The notes under the pieces were generated by a model. It was not told where the DNA came from. It was given only the letters and a program-made list of their open reading frames with translations, and made no database searches. The translations under genes were made by a program, and so were the position numbers. From CALBPI01 sp039033695 (GTDB lineage: Bacteria; Pseudomonadota; Gammaproteobacteria; Steroidobacterales; Woeseiaceae): a stretch of 17,985 bases of DNA. Location of the stretch: contig JBCCCC010000062.1 in NCBI GenBank assembly GCA_039033695.1, positions 1 through 17,985 of the forward strand, given 5' to 3'. Numbering within the stretch: position 1 is the first letter of the stretch; the number at the start of each line of letters is the position of its first letter. Shown here one piece after another: positions 1 through 8,176 of this stretch.

Positions 1-501
1 CGCGCGCGTGCCGTGTTCAAACAGGAGACGCCGCCCGAAGCGCCGTCCCCGGCACGCACCGAGTTTTCGAATATTAGCGGCAGCGCCGTGGTCGCCGATG
101 GCGTTGCACGCAACGACGATTTTCAGGCCCAGCTACCGTTCCTGCAGCTGACCGGCAGTGGCGATATCAATCTGGCCGACGCCACGCTCGATTACACCCT
201 CAACGCTCGTGTCCTGGAGCGGCCTGAGTTCTTGACCGGAGCCAGCGAGGCGGAGCTGGACGAATACACCGAGGCGGTGATTCTCTTGAAGATCACGGGC
301 GATGCATCCGCGCCCACCATCCGCCCGGATATCGCCGGCATGGCGCGCAATGCGGTGCAGGACAAGATCGATGAGGAAAAGGACCGGCTGAAGCGCGGCT
401 TGCTTGATCGTCTGGGCATTGGTGAGGAAGAGCAAGAGGACGAAGAAGAGGAAGAGTCGGTCGAAGACGAACTCAAGAAAAAGCTCAAAGATCTGTTCTG
501 A
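1..501 (+). CDS. AsmA-family protein, C-terminal part (cut by window edge)
   Basis: The reading frame is open from the first base, so the gene begins before the window; only about 166 C-terminal residues are visible. The segment around FSNISGSAVVADGVARND, then LPFLQLTGSGDINLADATLDYTLNARV and a closing ITGDASAPTIRPDI block, is the typical beta-rich end of AsmA/AsmA_2 proteins. These are envelope proteins of the bridge-like lipid transfer superfamily, anchored in the inner membrane and linked to outer membrane homeostasis. After the beta domain comes a charged helix and a very acidic stretch (residues about 140-155, nearly all Glu/Asp) ending in a Lys-rich tail. An asmA gene upstream of mutY is a known gammaproteobacterial arrangement, which supports the call. 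The next gene starts 2 nt after the stop. Confidence 0.8.
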   Translation, partial: RARAVFKQETPPEAPSPARTEFSNISGSAVVADGVARNDDFQAQLPFLQLTGSGDINLADATLDYTLNARVLERPEFLTGASEAELDEYTEAVILLKITGDASAPTIRPDIAGMARNAVQDKIDEEKDRLKRGLLDRLGIGEEEQEDEEEEESVEDELKKKLKDLF

Positions 502-503
502 TA

Positions 504-1106
504 ATGATCATGCGCGCCTTCTTATTGCTGTCGCTGGCAGCGCCCGCCGGCGCAGCAGAGATTCTCAGCATTGATGTAACACATGAGGATGGGCGCTATT
601 TCATGCGCTCCGAAACCTGGTTCGATGCGCCGCGCGCTGGCGTGTTCGACGTGTTGACCGACTACGAGCGCTTTGACCGGATATCCAGTATCTACGAGGA
701 CTCACGATTCGAGCCACCGGCCGAAGACGGCACCACGCGCGTCTACACGACAGTTAAGGGCTGCGTGCTGTTTTTCTGCCAGACCATGTCACGCACTGAG
801 CGCCTGGAAGCGGACGGGTTGGGCTTTATTCGTGCCACGACGGAGGAAGGGTCCTCGGATTTCGACTACAGCGTGGCGATCTGGGAGCTGTCTGAAAAAG
901 ATGGTGGCACGTTGGTGGTCTATGCGGTCGAAATGGAGCCCGCGTTTTGGGTGCCACCTCTGATCGGACCGTATGTCATGAAGCGCAAGCTCCGAAAAGG
1001 TGGCGAGGATGCCATCGTGCGAATCGAGGCGCTGGCGCGCGAGTCTACTGCTGACAGCAGCGTGTTTGCATCGCGCGGTCTGGCGGGGTTTGAAGCTCAG
1101 CAATGA
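504..1106 (+). CDS. Exported SRPBCC (START-like) fold protein
   Basis: A 200-residue protein. Residues 1-18 form a short signal peptide (MIMRAFLLLSLAAPAGA, probable cut after AGA). The mature part has the pattern of SRPBCC/polyketide-cyclase-like ligand-binding proteins: an opening beta strand, then WFDAPRAGVFDVLTDYERFDRI (helix-grip region, residues 39-60), several strands, and a long C-terminal helix near residues 155-180. Two cysteines, C87 and C92 in KGCVLFFCQ, could form a disulfide in the periplasm. Ligand and role are unknown; lipid or hydrophobic-molecule binding is only a family-level guess. It lies between asmA and mutY, 2 nt after asmA and overlapping mutY by 4 nt (ATGA), so it is probably co-transcribed. 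A second ATG at 510 is an equally possible start. Confidence 0.75.
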   Translation: MIMRAFLLLSLAAPAGAAEILSIDVTHEDGRYFMRSETWFDAPRAGVFDVLTDYERFDRISSIYEDSRFEPPAEDGTTRVYTTVKGCVLFFCQTMSRTERLEADGLGFIRATTEEGSSDFDYSVAIWELSEKDGGTLVVYAVEMEPAFWVPPLIGPYVMKRKLRKGGEDAIVRIEALARESTADSSVFASRGLAGFEAQQ

Positions 1107-2182
1107 CTGCATCGGCCAACGGCGACACTTTTGCTGTGCGCGTGCTTGCATGGTTTGACACGCACGGGCGCAAACACCTGCCGTGGCAGCAGGACAAGAC
1201 GCGCTACCGTGTCTGGATCTCCGAGATCATGCTGCAACAGACCCAAGTGGCAACTGTTATTGGCTACTACGAACGTTTCATGCAGCGTTTCCCGGACGTT
1301 GTTGCGTTGGCAGATGCACCGCTGGATGACGTACTCGGGCTGTGGGCGGGCCTGGGTTACTATGCGCGCGCTCGCAACCTGCACAAAGCGGCGATCGCTG
1401 TTCGTGATAATCATGGTGGCGATTTTCCCGGCGACTTCGATGCGGTCGTCGCGTTGCCCGGCATCGGCAGGTCCACCGCCGGTGCCATCTTGTCGCTGGC
1501 TGACGATCAATCGCATGCCATTCTCGACGGCAATGTCAAACGTGTACTCGCGCGGCATGACATGGTGGCAGGCTGGCCGGGCAAGACGTCGGTACTGAAT
1601 GCACTGTGGGCACTGACCGAGGCAGTAACGCCGGCACGCCGAACCGCGGACTTCAATCAGGCCATGATGGATCTTGGTGCAACGGTCTGTCGACGCAGTC
1701 AGCCAGCGTGTCATGCGTGCCCCGTGCAAGACAGCTGCCAGGCGCGGGCTCAAAACCGTATTGCCGAATTCCCCGGCAAGCGTGCACGCAAGGCCAACCC
1801 GCGGCGCAGCACAAGTATGCTGGTTATCCGCAATCCGGAGGGCGAGCTTCTGCTGCTGCGCAGGCCGGAAAGCGGCATCTGGGGTGGGCTTTGGGCGTTT
1901 CCGGAAATCGCGCCAGAGGATGACACGATGGCGGCCGTCGAAGTGTTGGGCATCACCATGCGCGCACCGGTAGAGCAATTGCCAGCGTTTACCCATAAAT
2001 TCACGCATTTCGATTTGGCCATTCAGCCGCTGCTGGTTAGCGCAGCATCGGTCAATACAGTTGCTGACAACGACAGCCGGTGGATCGGTTTATCCGAATT
2101 GGCAGACCTCGGGGTGCCGCGACCTGTCGGGCGCATCGTGGAGTCGTTACAATCAACGGCAGATCTACTACGGGAAGCCTGA
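1103..2182 (+). CDS. mutY: A/G-specific adenine DNA glycosylase MutY
   Basis: MutY removes adenine mispaired with 8-oxoguanine or guanine and starts base excision repair. The 359 residues match the family length. Visible signatures: WISEIMLQQTQV with the catalytic Glu at 41; helix-hairpin-helix LPGIGRSTAGAI at 119-130; ILDGNVKRVLAR with the catalytic Asp at 142; and a complete iron-sulfur cluster loop with cysteines at 196, 203, 206 and 212 (C-x6-C-x2-C-x5-C). The C-terminal NUDIX-like 8-oxoG recognition domain (about 235-350) contains GIWGGLWAFPE and FTHKFTHFDL. The start overlaps the SRPBCC stop by ATGA and the stop overlaps the yggX start in the same way, indicating translational coupling. 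Nothing looks damaged. Confidence 0.98.
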   Translation: MTASANGDTFAVRVLAWFDTHGRKHLPWQQDKTRYRVWISEIMLQQTQVATVIGYYERFMQRFPDVVALADAPLDDVLGLWAGLGYYARARNLHKAAIAVRDNHGGDFPGDFDAVVALPGIGRSTAGAILSLADDQSHAILDGNVKRVLARHDMVAGWPGKTSVLNALWALTEAVTPARRTADFNQAMMDLGATVCRRSQPACHACPVQDSCQARAQNRIAEFPGKRARKANPRRSTSMLVIRNPEGELLLLRRPESGIWGGLWAFPEIAPEDDTMAAVEVLGITMRAPVEQLPAFTHKFTHFDLAIQPLLVSAASVNTVADNDSRWIGLSELADLGVPRPVGRIVESLQSTADLLREA

Positions 2183-2448
2183 TGAGCAGAATGGTGAATT
2201 GCGTTGTGCTGGGGGAAGAGAGCGAAGGTATGGATTATTCGCCATACCCCGGCGAGCTTGGCCAGCGCATCTATGACAATGTGTCAAAAGCAGCCTGGCA
2301 GCGATGGCTGGGCCACCAGACCATGCTGATCAATGAGTATCGGCTGACACCCATCGAGCCCGAGGCTCGCAAGTTTCTCGAGACCGAAATGGAAAAGTTC
2401 TTCTTCGGTGAAGGCTCCGAGACGCCGCAAGGGTTCGTCGAGGAGTGA
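2182..2448 (+). CDS. yggX: Probable Fe(2+)-trafficking protein YggX
   Basis: An 88-residue cytosolic protein. YggX-family proteins protect Fe-S clusters from oxidative damage and affect iron handling. It aligns by eye with E. coli YggX throughout: initial MSR, a cysteine at residue 7, YPGELGQRIY, AWQRWLGHQTMLINEYRL, and ARKFLETEMEKFFF. The start at 2182 gives the family's usual MSR beginning and an ATGA overlap with mutY, with a GGGAAG ribosome-binding sequence a few bases before; an in-frame ATG three codons later is less likely. The mutY-yggX pair is widely conserved in gammaproteobacteria and joins DNA repair with iron protection under oxidative stress. Confidence 0.96.
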   Translation: MSRMVNCVVLGEESEGMDYSPYPGELGQRIYDNVSKAAWQRWLGHQTMLINEYRLTPIEPEARKFLETEMEKFFFGEGSETPQGFVEE

Positions 2449-2634
2449 TTGAGACAAGTACCATTGTCGCTGAGCGGTGAGCGACCAGCGGTCTCCGCCA
2501 GCGCGGGCGATCGCTAGCGTCTCAATGCTACCAGGCGAGATATCCGAGCGGCTCAAGGTGGCGTTGTCGTGGGTTGTGCCGCCAGCTTTCCAATAGGTGA
2601 CCCCTGCGAGAGTCTCGCGGCTTTCGGTCCAATC
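2449..2634 (-). pseudogene. Possible gene remnant on the minus strand after yggX
   Basis: On the minus strand an open, protein-like stretch of about 60 codons runs from just after a TGA at 2635-2637 to the yggX stop. It reads DWTESRETLAGVTYWKAGG, later SIETLAIARAGGDRWSLTAQ, then RQWYLSQ. Third codon positions look GC-rich, as in the real genes nearby. No credible start codon with a ribosome-binding site is present, and the frame has no stop at its 3' end but runs on antisense to yggX. I do not recognise the family. It may be a decayed or truncated gene fragment, or chance. Confidence 0.22.
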
Positions 2635-2663
2635 TCAAGACACGCTACACCAGAGACATGTGA

Positions 2664-2987
2664 GAACACTGGGCGCTAGCTGGTTTCGGCGCGTGGCCGA
2701 TTTTGATGCCGGTTGCATGGCGGCTTCGTCGACTGTTCGTGCGGAGCCATCGTCCGAGATTGACTGTGCTGGTGTCGGTACTGATCGGGATCGCACGAAC
2801 CTCGGTGTTCACCTTCATCGGGTGGCGACTATTCGGTGATCCTCTCTCATTTTTGGAGGCGGCATATCGAACCATACCGCTGACACTGGCGATACTGCCG
2901 CTTCTTATACCGCAATCGTTCAACACTGCTGGGCCCATTATTCCGTTGGCAGTGTTACCTCGAATTCGATTGCTGCAAGTTGGTTAG
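2664..2987 (+). pseudogene. Possible fragment of a multi-pass membrane protein
   Basis: This plus-strand frame opens after a TGA at 2661 and reads like membrane protein: GFGAWPILMPVAWRLRRLF, then RLTVLVSVLIGIARTSVF with FIGWRLF, then IPLTLAILPLLIPQSF, giving about three hydrophobic spans. The pattern recalls the membrane domains of LytS- or LytTR-type sensors, but that is only an impression. No ribosome-binding site or full-length domain is visible, and the last 50 bases overlap the 3' end of the convergent TPR gene. It may be a remnant of a larger gene or a small unknown membrane protein starting at the TTG/ATG near 2703-2706. Confidence 0.25.
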
Positions 2988-4752
2988 GGGATTTGCCAAC
3001 GGACTCAAGGAAGGGCAACCAGCGAGGATCGTCATGGAGATTGGCAAGCTCCGGAATGACAGTGATGAAGTCTATGCTTGACTGTCTGATCCTGACGGAT
3101 GCATCGAGAAATTCGAATGCCCGATCATTCTCGTTCCGGTATGCAAGCGCGCGGGCAATATAAACAGGATCTTGCTTTTCATACTTCTCGATCAGCGCCG
3201 CTAATGCGGTATCCGAGGCCTCTTGATTCCCAAGCTCATGCTGAACCATGGCGCTCGCAGCCAGTCGCATCGCCTCGAACGGCTCCTTCGTTACTTCGAC
3301 TAATGCCTCATTGGGGTTGCCCCGGTACATCAGGGCTAATGCTAGATAGGATCGTATACTGAGGATATCCGGACTCAGCTGGAGAGCAGTTCTATAAGCC
3401 GAAACAGCCTCATCCCAGCGCCGAATCGCAGAATAGGCCGTGCCCAGGTTGGCGTAGCCAACAGGGTTGACTGGGTCTCGGGCGGTGTAGAACTCGAGTA
3501 GCGCAATAGCTTCATCCGATCGATTCAGTAACGCCAGCTGTATAGCCGCGTTGCCGATTATTTTCAGGTTAGTCGGTTCCAATGCCAGTGCGCGTTCGAG
3601 GTAGCGGGCCGCCTGAGATGAGTCGTTGCCCCAGCGTCTCGTAACCACAGAAAGGGTGACGTGAGCGCGTGCATTACTCGGATCGACCTCCAGCACCCGG
3701 TCTACTTGTTCGTGAATCAGCGCAATGCCTCGCTCAGCAGGCAGTGCGCCTATGATGGTTTGGTTGAGCAGATTAACTGCAAGATCATTCCGGGCCGCGG
3801 TGTAGTTTGGCTCGATGACTATGGCCCGCTGATACAGCGCGTTGGCGGACTCCACAGCCTCAGCGCTGCCTAGATTGCTGAGGTGTCGTGCTCGCAGGAA
3901 CAGTGTATACGCCTCGGGGTCAATTTTTTGAACGCTCAAAGTCGTACCAAGTAGCTTGACCTTCAGTTGCTCGACGACCGTCGTGGCAATGTCATCCTGG
4001 ACGGCGAAGACGTCGTCCAGTTCGCGGTCGTAAGTCTCTGACCACAGATGCGTGTCAGAACGTGCTTCGATCAATTGCGCCGTAATCCGCACACGATTAC
4101 CGGCTTTTCTGACCGAGCCCTCAAGGATGTGCGTCACGTCCAGTTGTTCGGCGATTTCGGTCAGCGGCAGATCTTTACCCTTGAATGAGAATGCTGAGGA
4201 CCGTGAGATTACGCGCAGCTCGGGAACATTGGCCAGCAGGTTTAGCAACTCCTCGGCAAGGCCGTCCGAGAGGTACTCCTGATCACCTGCTTGCGACATG
4301 TCATCAAAGGCAAGCACTGCGATTGACTTATCCCCATAGGACTCGACCAGTGCCAACGCGCGGCCCTCCTGCCTGGCTTCTGCAGCGATTGTCGACTCGC
4401 GCGACTCGGAAAGCACAAACTTGTCGACCGCGAAGTAACCAACGGCTAACGCCAGCACGACTATGATCAGGCGATCCAGCTTCTTGCCGGTTTCGGGGGT
4501 GATCGACTGCGTTCTGTCGACCTCAGACTCTCTCTTCAGTCCTTCGGGCGTAAGTTCAAACGCCCAGGAGATAATCAAGGCAGGGATCAGGCCAATCGCC
4601 AGCACGATGGTCGTTATCCTGAGCGCGGCATCGTCGAAACCAAATGCGGGAAAGATCGTCTCGACAACCTGGACGATCAGCCAGGCTACGACCACATAGG
4701 CAGCACCAGCACGGAAGACGTTTCGGCGTCTAAGCTCGTTGAAAACGGACAT
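2938..4752 (-). CDS. Membrane TolB-like/TPR protein, adenylate-cyclase-associated type
   Basis: A 604-residue protein. The N-terminus (SVFNELRRRNVFRAGAAYVV) starts a membrane module with spans at about 14-34, 44-64 and 94-112; FELTPEGLKRE follows the second span. Residues about 140-265 form the TolB/FlgO-like domain (KSIAVLAFDDMS, YLSDGLAEELLNLLANVPEL, ISRSSAFSFKGK, THILEGSVRKAG, LWSETYDREL). From about 280 to 575 the chain is tetratricopeptide repeats. In related proteins this architecture is often joined to a class III nucleotide cyclase or winged-helix domain; here there is none, so a scaffold or sensor role is plausible but unproven. An SD-like GAGAGG lies before the ATG at 4752. It is monocistronic and convergent with the yggX operon. 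Confidence 0.85.
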   Translation of the reverse strand: MSVFNELRRRNVFRAGAAYVVVAWLIVQVVETIFPAFGFDDAALRITTIVLAIGLIPALIISWAFELTPEGLKRESEVDRTQSITPETGKKLDRLIIVVLALAVGYFAVDKFVLSESRESTIAAEARQEGRALALVESYGDKSIAVLAFDDMSQAGDQEYLSDGLAEELLNLLANVPELRVISRSSAFSFKGKDLPLTEIAEQLDVTHILEGSVRKAGNRVRITAQLIEARSDTHLWSETYDRELDDVFAVQDDIATTVVEQLKVKLLGTTLSVQKIDPEAYTLFLRARHLSNLGSAEAVESANALYQRAIVIEPNYTAARNDLAVNLLNQTIIGALPAERGIALIHEQVDRVLEVDPSNARAHVTLSVVTRRWGNDSSQAARYLERALALEPTNLKIIGNAAIQLALLNRSDEAIALLEFYTARDPVNPVGYANLGTAYSAIRRWDEAVSAYRTALQLSPDILSIRSYLALALMYRGNPNEALVEVTKEPFEAMRLAASAMVQHELGNQEASDTALAALIEKYEKQDPVYIARALAYRNENDRAFEFLDASVRIRQSSIDFITVIPELANLHDDPRWLPFLESVGKSPNQLAAIEFEVTLPTE

Positions 4753-4809
4753 GTGCTGCCTCTCTTTTTGTTGTTGCTTACCAGAGTAACGCGAGACCCA
4801 AAAAGTACG

Positions 4810-4837
4810 ATATTAGTCCGATAGTCTGCTTTGTCGA
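4810..4837 (-). promoter_or_regulatory. Candidate sigma70-type promoter for the TPR gene
   Basis: Reading the minus strand, TCGACA (4837-4832, 5 of 6 to the -35 consensus) is followed after 16 nt by TAATAT (4815-4810, 4 of 6 to the -10 consensus). It lies about 60 nt before the ATG at 4752. This is a visual match only. Confidence 0.3.
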
Positions 4838-5151
4838 ATAAGCCATTGCTCGCACGAATCGGACGATTCAGCCAGCATGCGCGCATGGCGCTGGTGTGAG
4901 TTTAAGAGGCAGACCTAAAATAGTGGTGTTCGAACGATGTGCAGACATCCTCCTGAAAGGTAACCCGTGCCACATCAGACGACAAGGCTCGGCGACGAAT
5001 TAGGCCGCGGCGTCCAACAGGCAGTAACTCCACAACCCAATCCCGTGACCACTCGCGATCCGGTTATGTGCTGATACGGTCGCTTGACAGACGCCTTCGC
5101 ACTCGTCAGAAATTGCCAAAGTGCCCGCGGTTTACTGCAATCGGTTGCTGC
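4838..5151. other. Intergenic stretch without a recognised gene
   Basis: Together with 4753-4837 this makes about 400 nt between the TPR gene and the next minus-strand gene. Short open frames occur on both strands (for example a plus-strand frame 5068-5253 that runs into the neighbouring gene) but none has a good ribosome-binding site, a recognisable motif or coding-like composition. I see no tRNA fold and no clear T-tailed terminator. Confidence 0.5.
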
Positions 5152-6303
5152 CTACCAATACTGATCAACAATAAACTGCAGCGTGTCCTCTTCCTCACAA
5201 CTGATCGCGCCGCAGGCGCCACCGCGATCGAAGTAGCCTTTGCTCTCGCCTGAGTCAGCTCGCTGGCGAGCGAGCTTGCGCGCGGATGTGCGTTGGCGCA
5301 GGTCGGCCAGCCTTTCCGCATACGTCGTATCAGGTTCGTACGCGGCACGTGCGACCAACGCGAGTTGCCGAGCGACGACTTCATCCGCAAGCAACATGGA
5401 TTTTTTGCGCTCGAGTGGCTCGTAGGCACTGCATCCCACGACCCGGCATGCTTTCGGGTCAGTTCTAAGGACTGAGCAATAGCGCTCGCCGCTCGGCCGC
5501 ATCGCCAGCATTGGCACGCTGGAGTCACCGCGTTCTGCGCGCCGCGCGTTGGCAATCCGATAGCTAATCGATGGCACGAAAATCGGTGAGCAGTGGCTGA
5601 CCAGTTCGGCTTCTTCCGGCAAGAACATGGCCACCTCCGACAGGGTCAGTTCGGCGACCAGTGGCAGGTAGCGCCCTCTCCCGTACAGGTCCCCGGGCCG
5701 TTGGCCGGCATCCTCACTGTATGCGTCCGGCAAGACAATCCGATACTCGACGATCTCAGCCATGGGTTGGCTCTTTGCATCGACGCGCTGAAGCTTGAGC
5801 AACAAGCCTGATTCGGAGACACGATACAAACCGCCCAGCGACTCTGGCAATTTGCGCTTGAGCGTATCGCGGTCTTCCAGCTGCTCTGCCGATGGATTGT
5901 CCATCCTGAGCCGGCCCTGCAGCAGTGCGTCGGTTGAGCTCATGACCAAAAGGCCGATCTCGGTCTCGCTGCTGCGCGCAATGGTCATCGCGCGCACAGG
6001 CGCGGTGCACGACTCAGGCTGGGTCGGCGCGAAAACGAACGTCCCGTTGCTCATCCGCTGGACTTCCTGCACTTTCGCAAAGCAGGGTTCTTTGCTGCCT
6101 TCAGTGCGCATCAGCAACTTGCCGGAGGCGCGTTCGAACGTTATTGAGACGGACTCTTGAGTCTGGTCAGCCGTCCAGGTCAGTGTGCCCGACCAGGTCG
6201 ATGACTGCAGCAACTTTGCCTGGTCGTGTTCCTGGGCCCCAGCCGCACTCCAGGGCAGCATCAAGATAAGGCCGATCGTAAAGAGTCTGTTGGCATTAGT
6301 CAT
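5152..6303 (-). CDS. Exported cysteine-rich protein of unknown function
   Basis: A 383-residue protein I do not recognise. Starting at the ATG at 6303, residues 1-23 form a signal peptide (charged MTNANR, hydrophobic LFTIGLILMLPW, cut near SAAGA). The frame is open back to a GTG at 6363, but that would hide the signal peptide behind 20 residues and lies upstream of a TATAAA box, so 6303 is preferred. Residues 35-135 look beta-rich (STWSGTLTWTADQTQESVSI and on); 303-350 is a charged helical, possibly coiled-coil segment. There are eight cysteines in the mature protein (74, 99, 238, 276, 286, 291, 364, 369), an even number that suits up to four disulfides in the periplasm. The tail is acidic and ends DQYW. 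Its divergent neighbour is a diguanylate cyclase. Confidence 0.8.
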   Translation of the reverse strand: MTNANRLFTIGLILMLPWSAAGAQEHDQAKLLQSSTWSGTLTWTADQTQESVSITFERASGKLLMRTEGSKEPCFAKVQEVQRMSNGTFVFAPTQPESCTAPVRAMTIARSSETEIGLLVMSSTDALLQGRLRMDNPSAEQLEDRDTLKRKLPESLGGLYRVSESGLLLKLQRVDAKSQPMAEIVEYRIVLPDAYSEDAGQRPGDLYGRGRYLPLVAELTLSEVAMFLPEEAELVSHCSPIFVPSISYRIANARRAERGDSSVPMLAMRPSGERYCSVLRTDPKACRVVGCSAYEPLERKKSMLLADEVVARQLALVARAAYEPDTTYAERLADLRQRTSARKLARQRADSGESKGYFDRGGACGAISCEEEDTLQFIVDQYW

Positions 6304-6340
6304 TATTCGGTTCGCCAGGTTTTCCGGTTGTTTACGAAAG

Positions 6341-6346
6341 TTTATA
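6341..6346 (-). promoter_or_regulatory. -10-like box before the exported protein gene
   Basis: On the minus strand TATAAA (5 of 6 to the -10 consensus) lies 37 nt before the ATG at 6303. The region 18 nt upstream reads TTGCAT, a poor -35. If used, the transcript would begin downstream of the GTG at 6363, which supports the ATG start. Confidence 0.3.
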
Positions 6347-6572
6347 CTCACGTCGCGCGACACGATGCAAAGTTGGCGTTGTCGCTACGAACCCAAGGCT
6401 ATAGGTCTCGACCGTGAATTGCGAGCCGCACATCGCGAGCGGGAATGTCCGTCGCGATGGGTGTAAACTATGCGGCATCTGAGGACCAAGTCACAGGCAT
6501 GCCGCATCAAGAACGGTATCATTGGTACCTCATCTACCGTAGTGACCTCTTGCGCGTGTTCATGGACTTACG

Positions 6573-7991
6573 ATGTTGAAACTATCGCTATTGAATCGCC
6601 GCATTATTGCTGCACTCATGGCCGCGTCTGCTCTGGCATTTGTCTACGCCACCTACAAAGTCATCGACAATATCGTGGCAGAACAAAGCCGCATTCAGCA
6701 GCAGGCTGTCTCGCCGGTCTACAAGCTGGTGCGCGATGAGCTTCTGCGGCCGCTGTATATCGCCGAGACCTTCGCCAGCTCGATCGATCTGACAACTGCA
6801 ATCGATAGCGGCAACTTCGATGAAGCGACCCTCATTCGCCAGCTTGAGAGAATGCAGCAAGATCTGGGGCTAATCTTCTTTGTCGCCAGTGAGCAAACGC
6901 GTAAGCAGTATTTTTCAACGGGAAGAACGCTGGATCTGATTGAAGGCGAAGTGTATTGGTATTTTGAGGCTAAGGCTCGCGACAAAGACTTTATGGCGGA
7001 CCTCGGTCAGGTCGGCGATGTGCATTTGTTCTACGACGTCAAAATCCGTGGCGCCAACGGGGAGTTCTTGGGCTATGTGGGCGTTGGCAAACGTATTCAG
7101 CAGTTTCTCGATACCTTCGATACCTACAAGTCGCGCTATGGCTTTGATTTCGTTTTTGCCAACGAGAACGATGAGATCCTGCTGTCTTCGTTACCCGACC
7201 TGGTCGTGACCGACGCATACATTCCGACCCTCGACACGCTGGACTGGTTTGCACATGGCAATTCTGACCAACACATTCATGACAGCGAAATCATCGAGGT
7301 GGATGAGGCCGACTTTCTGATCTCCGAGTTCCGTATTGAGGAACTCGGTTGGCGTTTGCTGCTGCTAGTGCCACTCGAAGCCAGGCAGGCGCAGATTACC
7401 CGGGCGTTTCTGAGCAACGCATTCTTTGCGTTGTCGATTTTGGTCGTGCTGGCGGGGCTGTTCCTGTTCCTGATGCTGGTGTACAAGCGCAACCTTGAGA
7501 AGTCCACCGAGACAGACCCACTGACTGGCTTGCCCAACCGTGCTTATGTGCAACGCCGGTTTGCCCAGCTGCGGCGTTCGGGCGCTGAGCTGTGCGCGAT
7601 CATCATTGATCTTGATCACTTCAAGTCGATCAATGATACCTACGGTCATGATGCTGGCGACCGTGCCTTGGAGGCTGCCGCAGACGTGCTTCGCCAGGAG
7701 CTACGCGAGAAGGACGCGGTGAGCCGCTGGGGCGGCGAGGAGTTCGTCATGCTGATTCCCGCAACATCCATCGAAATGGGCACCGCCATTGCCGAACGTT
7801 CCCGGCAGAACCTCGAGCGCCTCACGATCGATACCCGCCATGCGCGGCTCTCGCTGACAGCCAGCTTTGGCGTTGCGTTCGGCTGTGCCGCGGACGAAAC
7901 CCTCGCCGAGTTGCTCTCCAGAGCCGACAAGGCGCTCTACCTGGCCAAGCAGAATGGCCGCAATCAGGTGCGACTGGATCAAGCTGCCTGA
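6573..7991 (+). CDS. Membrane diguanylate cyclase with periplasmic sensor domain
   Basis: A 472-residue enzyme predicted to make cyclic di-GMP from two GTP. TM1 is at about 10-30; a periplasmic sensor region at 31-278, probably of the Cache type (YWYFEAKARDKDF, DVHLFYDVKIRGANGEFLGY, a ligand-loop-like pattern), is followed by TM2 at about 281-303. The GGDEF domain covers 311-472: DPLTGLPNRAYV, metal-binding IDLDHFKSINDTYGHD, and the active GGEEF at 387-391. The inhibitory I-site RxxD (REKD, 378-381) sits exactly five residues before GGEEF, so product feedback is likely. No EAL or REC domain is present. It is transcribed divergently from the exported cysteine-rich protein, with a 269-nt shared intergenic region. 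The ribosome-binding site is weak. Confidence 0.93.
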   Translation: MLKLSLLNRRIIAALMAASALAFVYATYKVIDNIVAEQSRIQQQAVSPVYKLVRDELLRPLYIAETFASSIDLTTAIDSGNFDEATLIRQLERMQQDLGLIFFVASEQTRKQYFSTGRTLDLIEGEVYWYFEAKARDKDFMADLGQVGDVHLFYDVKIRGANGEFLGYVGVGKRIQQFLDTFDTYKSRYGFDFVFANENDEILLSSLPDLVVTDAYIPTLDTLDWFAHGNSDQHIHDSEIIEVDEADFLISEFRIEELGWRLLLLVPLEARQAQITRAFLSNAFFALSILVVLAGLFLFLMLVYKRNLEKSTETDPLTGLPNRAYVQRRFAQLRRSGAELCAIIIDLDHFKSINDTYGHDAGDRALEAAADVLRQELREKDAVSRWGGEEFVMLIPATSIEMGTAIAERSRQNLERLTIDTRHARLSLTASFGVAFGCAADETLAELLSRADKALYLAKQNGRNQVRLDQAA

Positions 7992-8005
7992 CGTCGCTGC
8001 GGCGT
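7991..8005 (+). terminator. Weak hairpin at the end of the diguanylate cyclase gene
   Basis: A 6-bp stem (one G-U pair) with a 3-nt loop starts at the last base of the stop codon. No T-tract follows, so intrinsic termination is doubtful. Confidence 0.15.
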
Positions 8006-8176
8006 CGCCCTAATCAGAGATGCCTCAAGAACCGCCCGACTTTGCGATCGCGACTATTGTTGCGGCGCACAGGTCGATGCCCGCCAATTGCGAGATGCTG
8101 GAGGTTGGCGCCTATGAGAATCCGAAAGAAACATACGGAATCGGATAGTCTTCAGAGACGCCCTTCGCCTGGAACA

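Noticed and set aside
1097..2008. Long minus-strand open frame opposite mutY
   Set aside because: It lies fully antisense to a clear MutY, has no family motifs and is rich in Arg/His/Cys as expected for a shadow frame in GC-rich DNA.
2534..2618. tRNA-Ser-like segment (GGCGAGA, D-arm-like TCCGAGCGGCTCAAGG, later TCTCGC)
   Set aside because: The 5' third resembles a tRNA-Ser, but there is no anticodon stem and no GGTTCGAATCC-type T-loop, so it is at best a coincidence or a heavily decayed fragment.
5068..5253. Small plus-strand frame upstream of and overlapping the exported protein gene
   Set aside because: It overlaps the 3' end of a convincing gene on the other strand and has no ribosome-binding site or motif.
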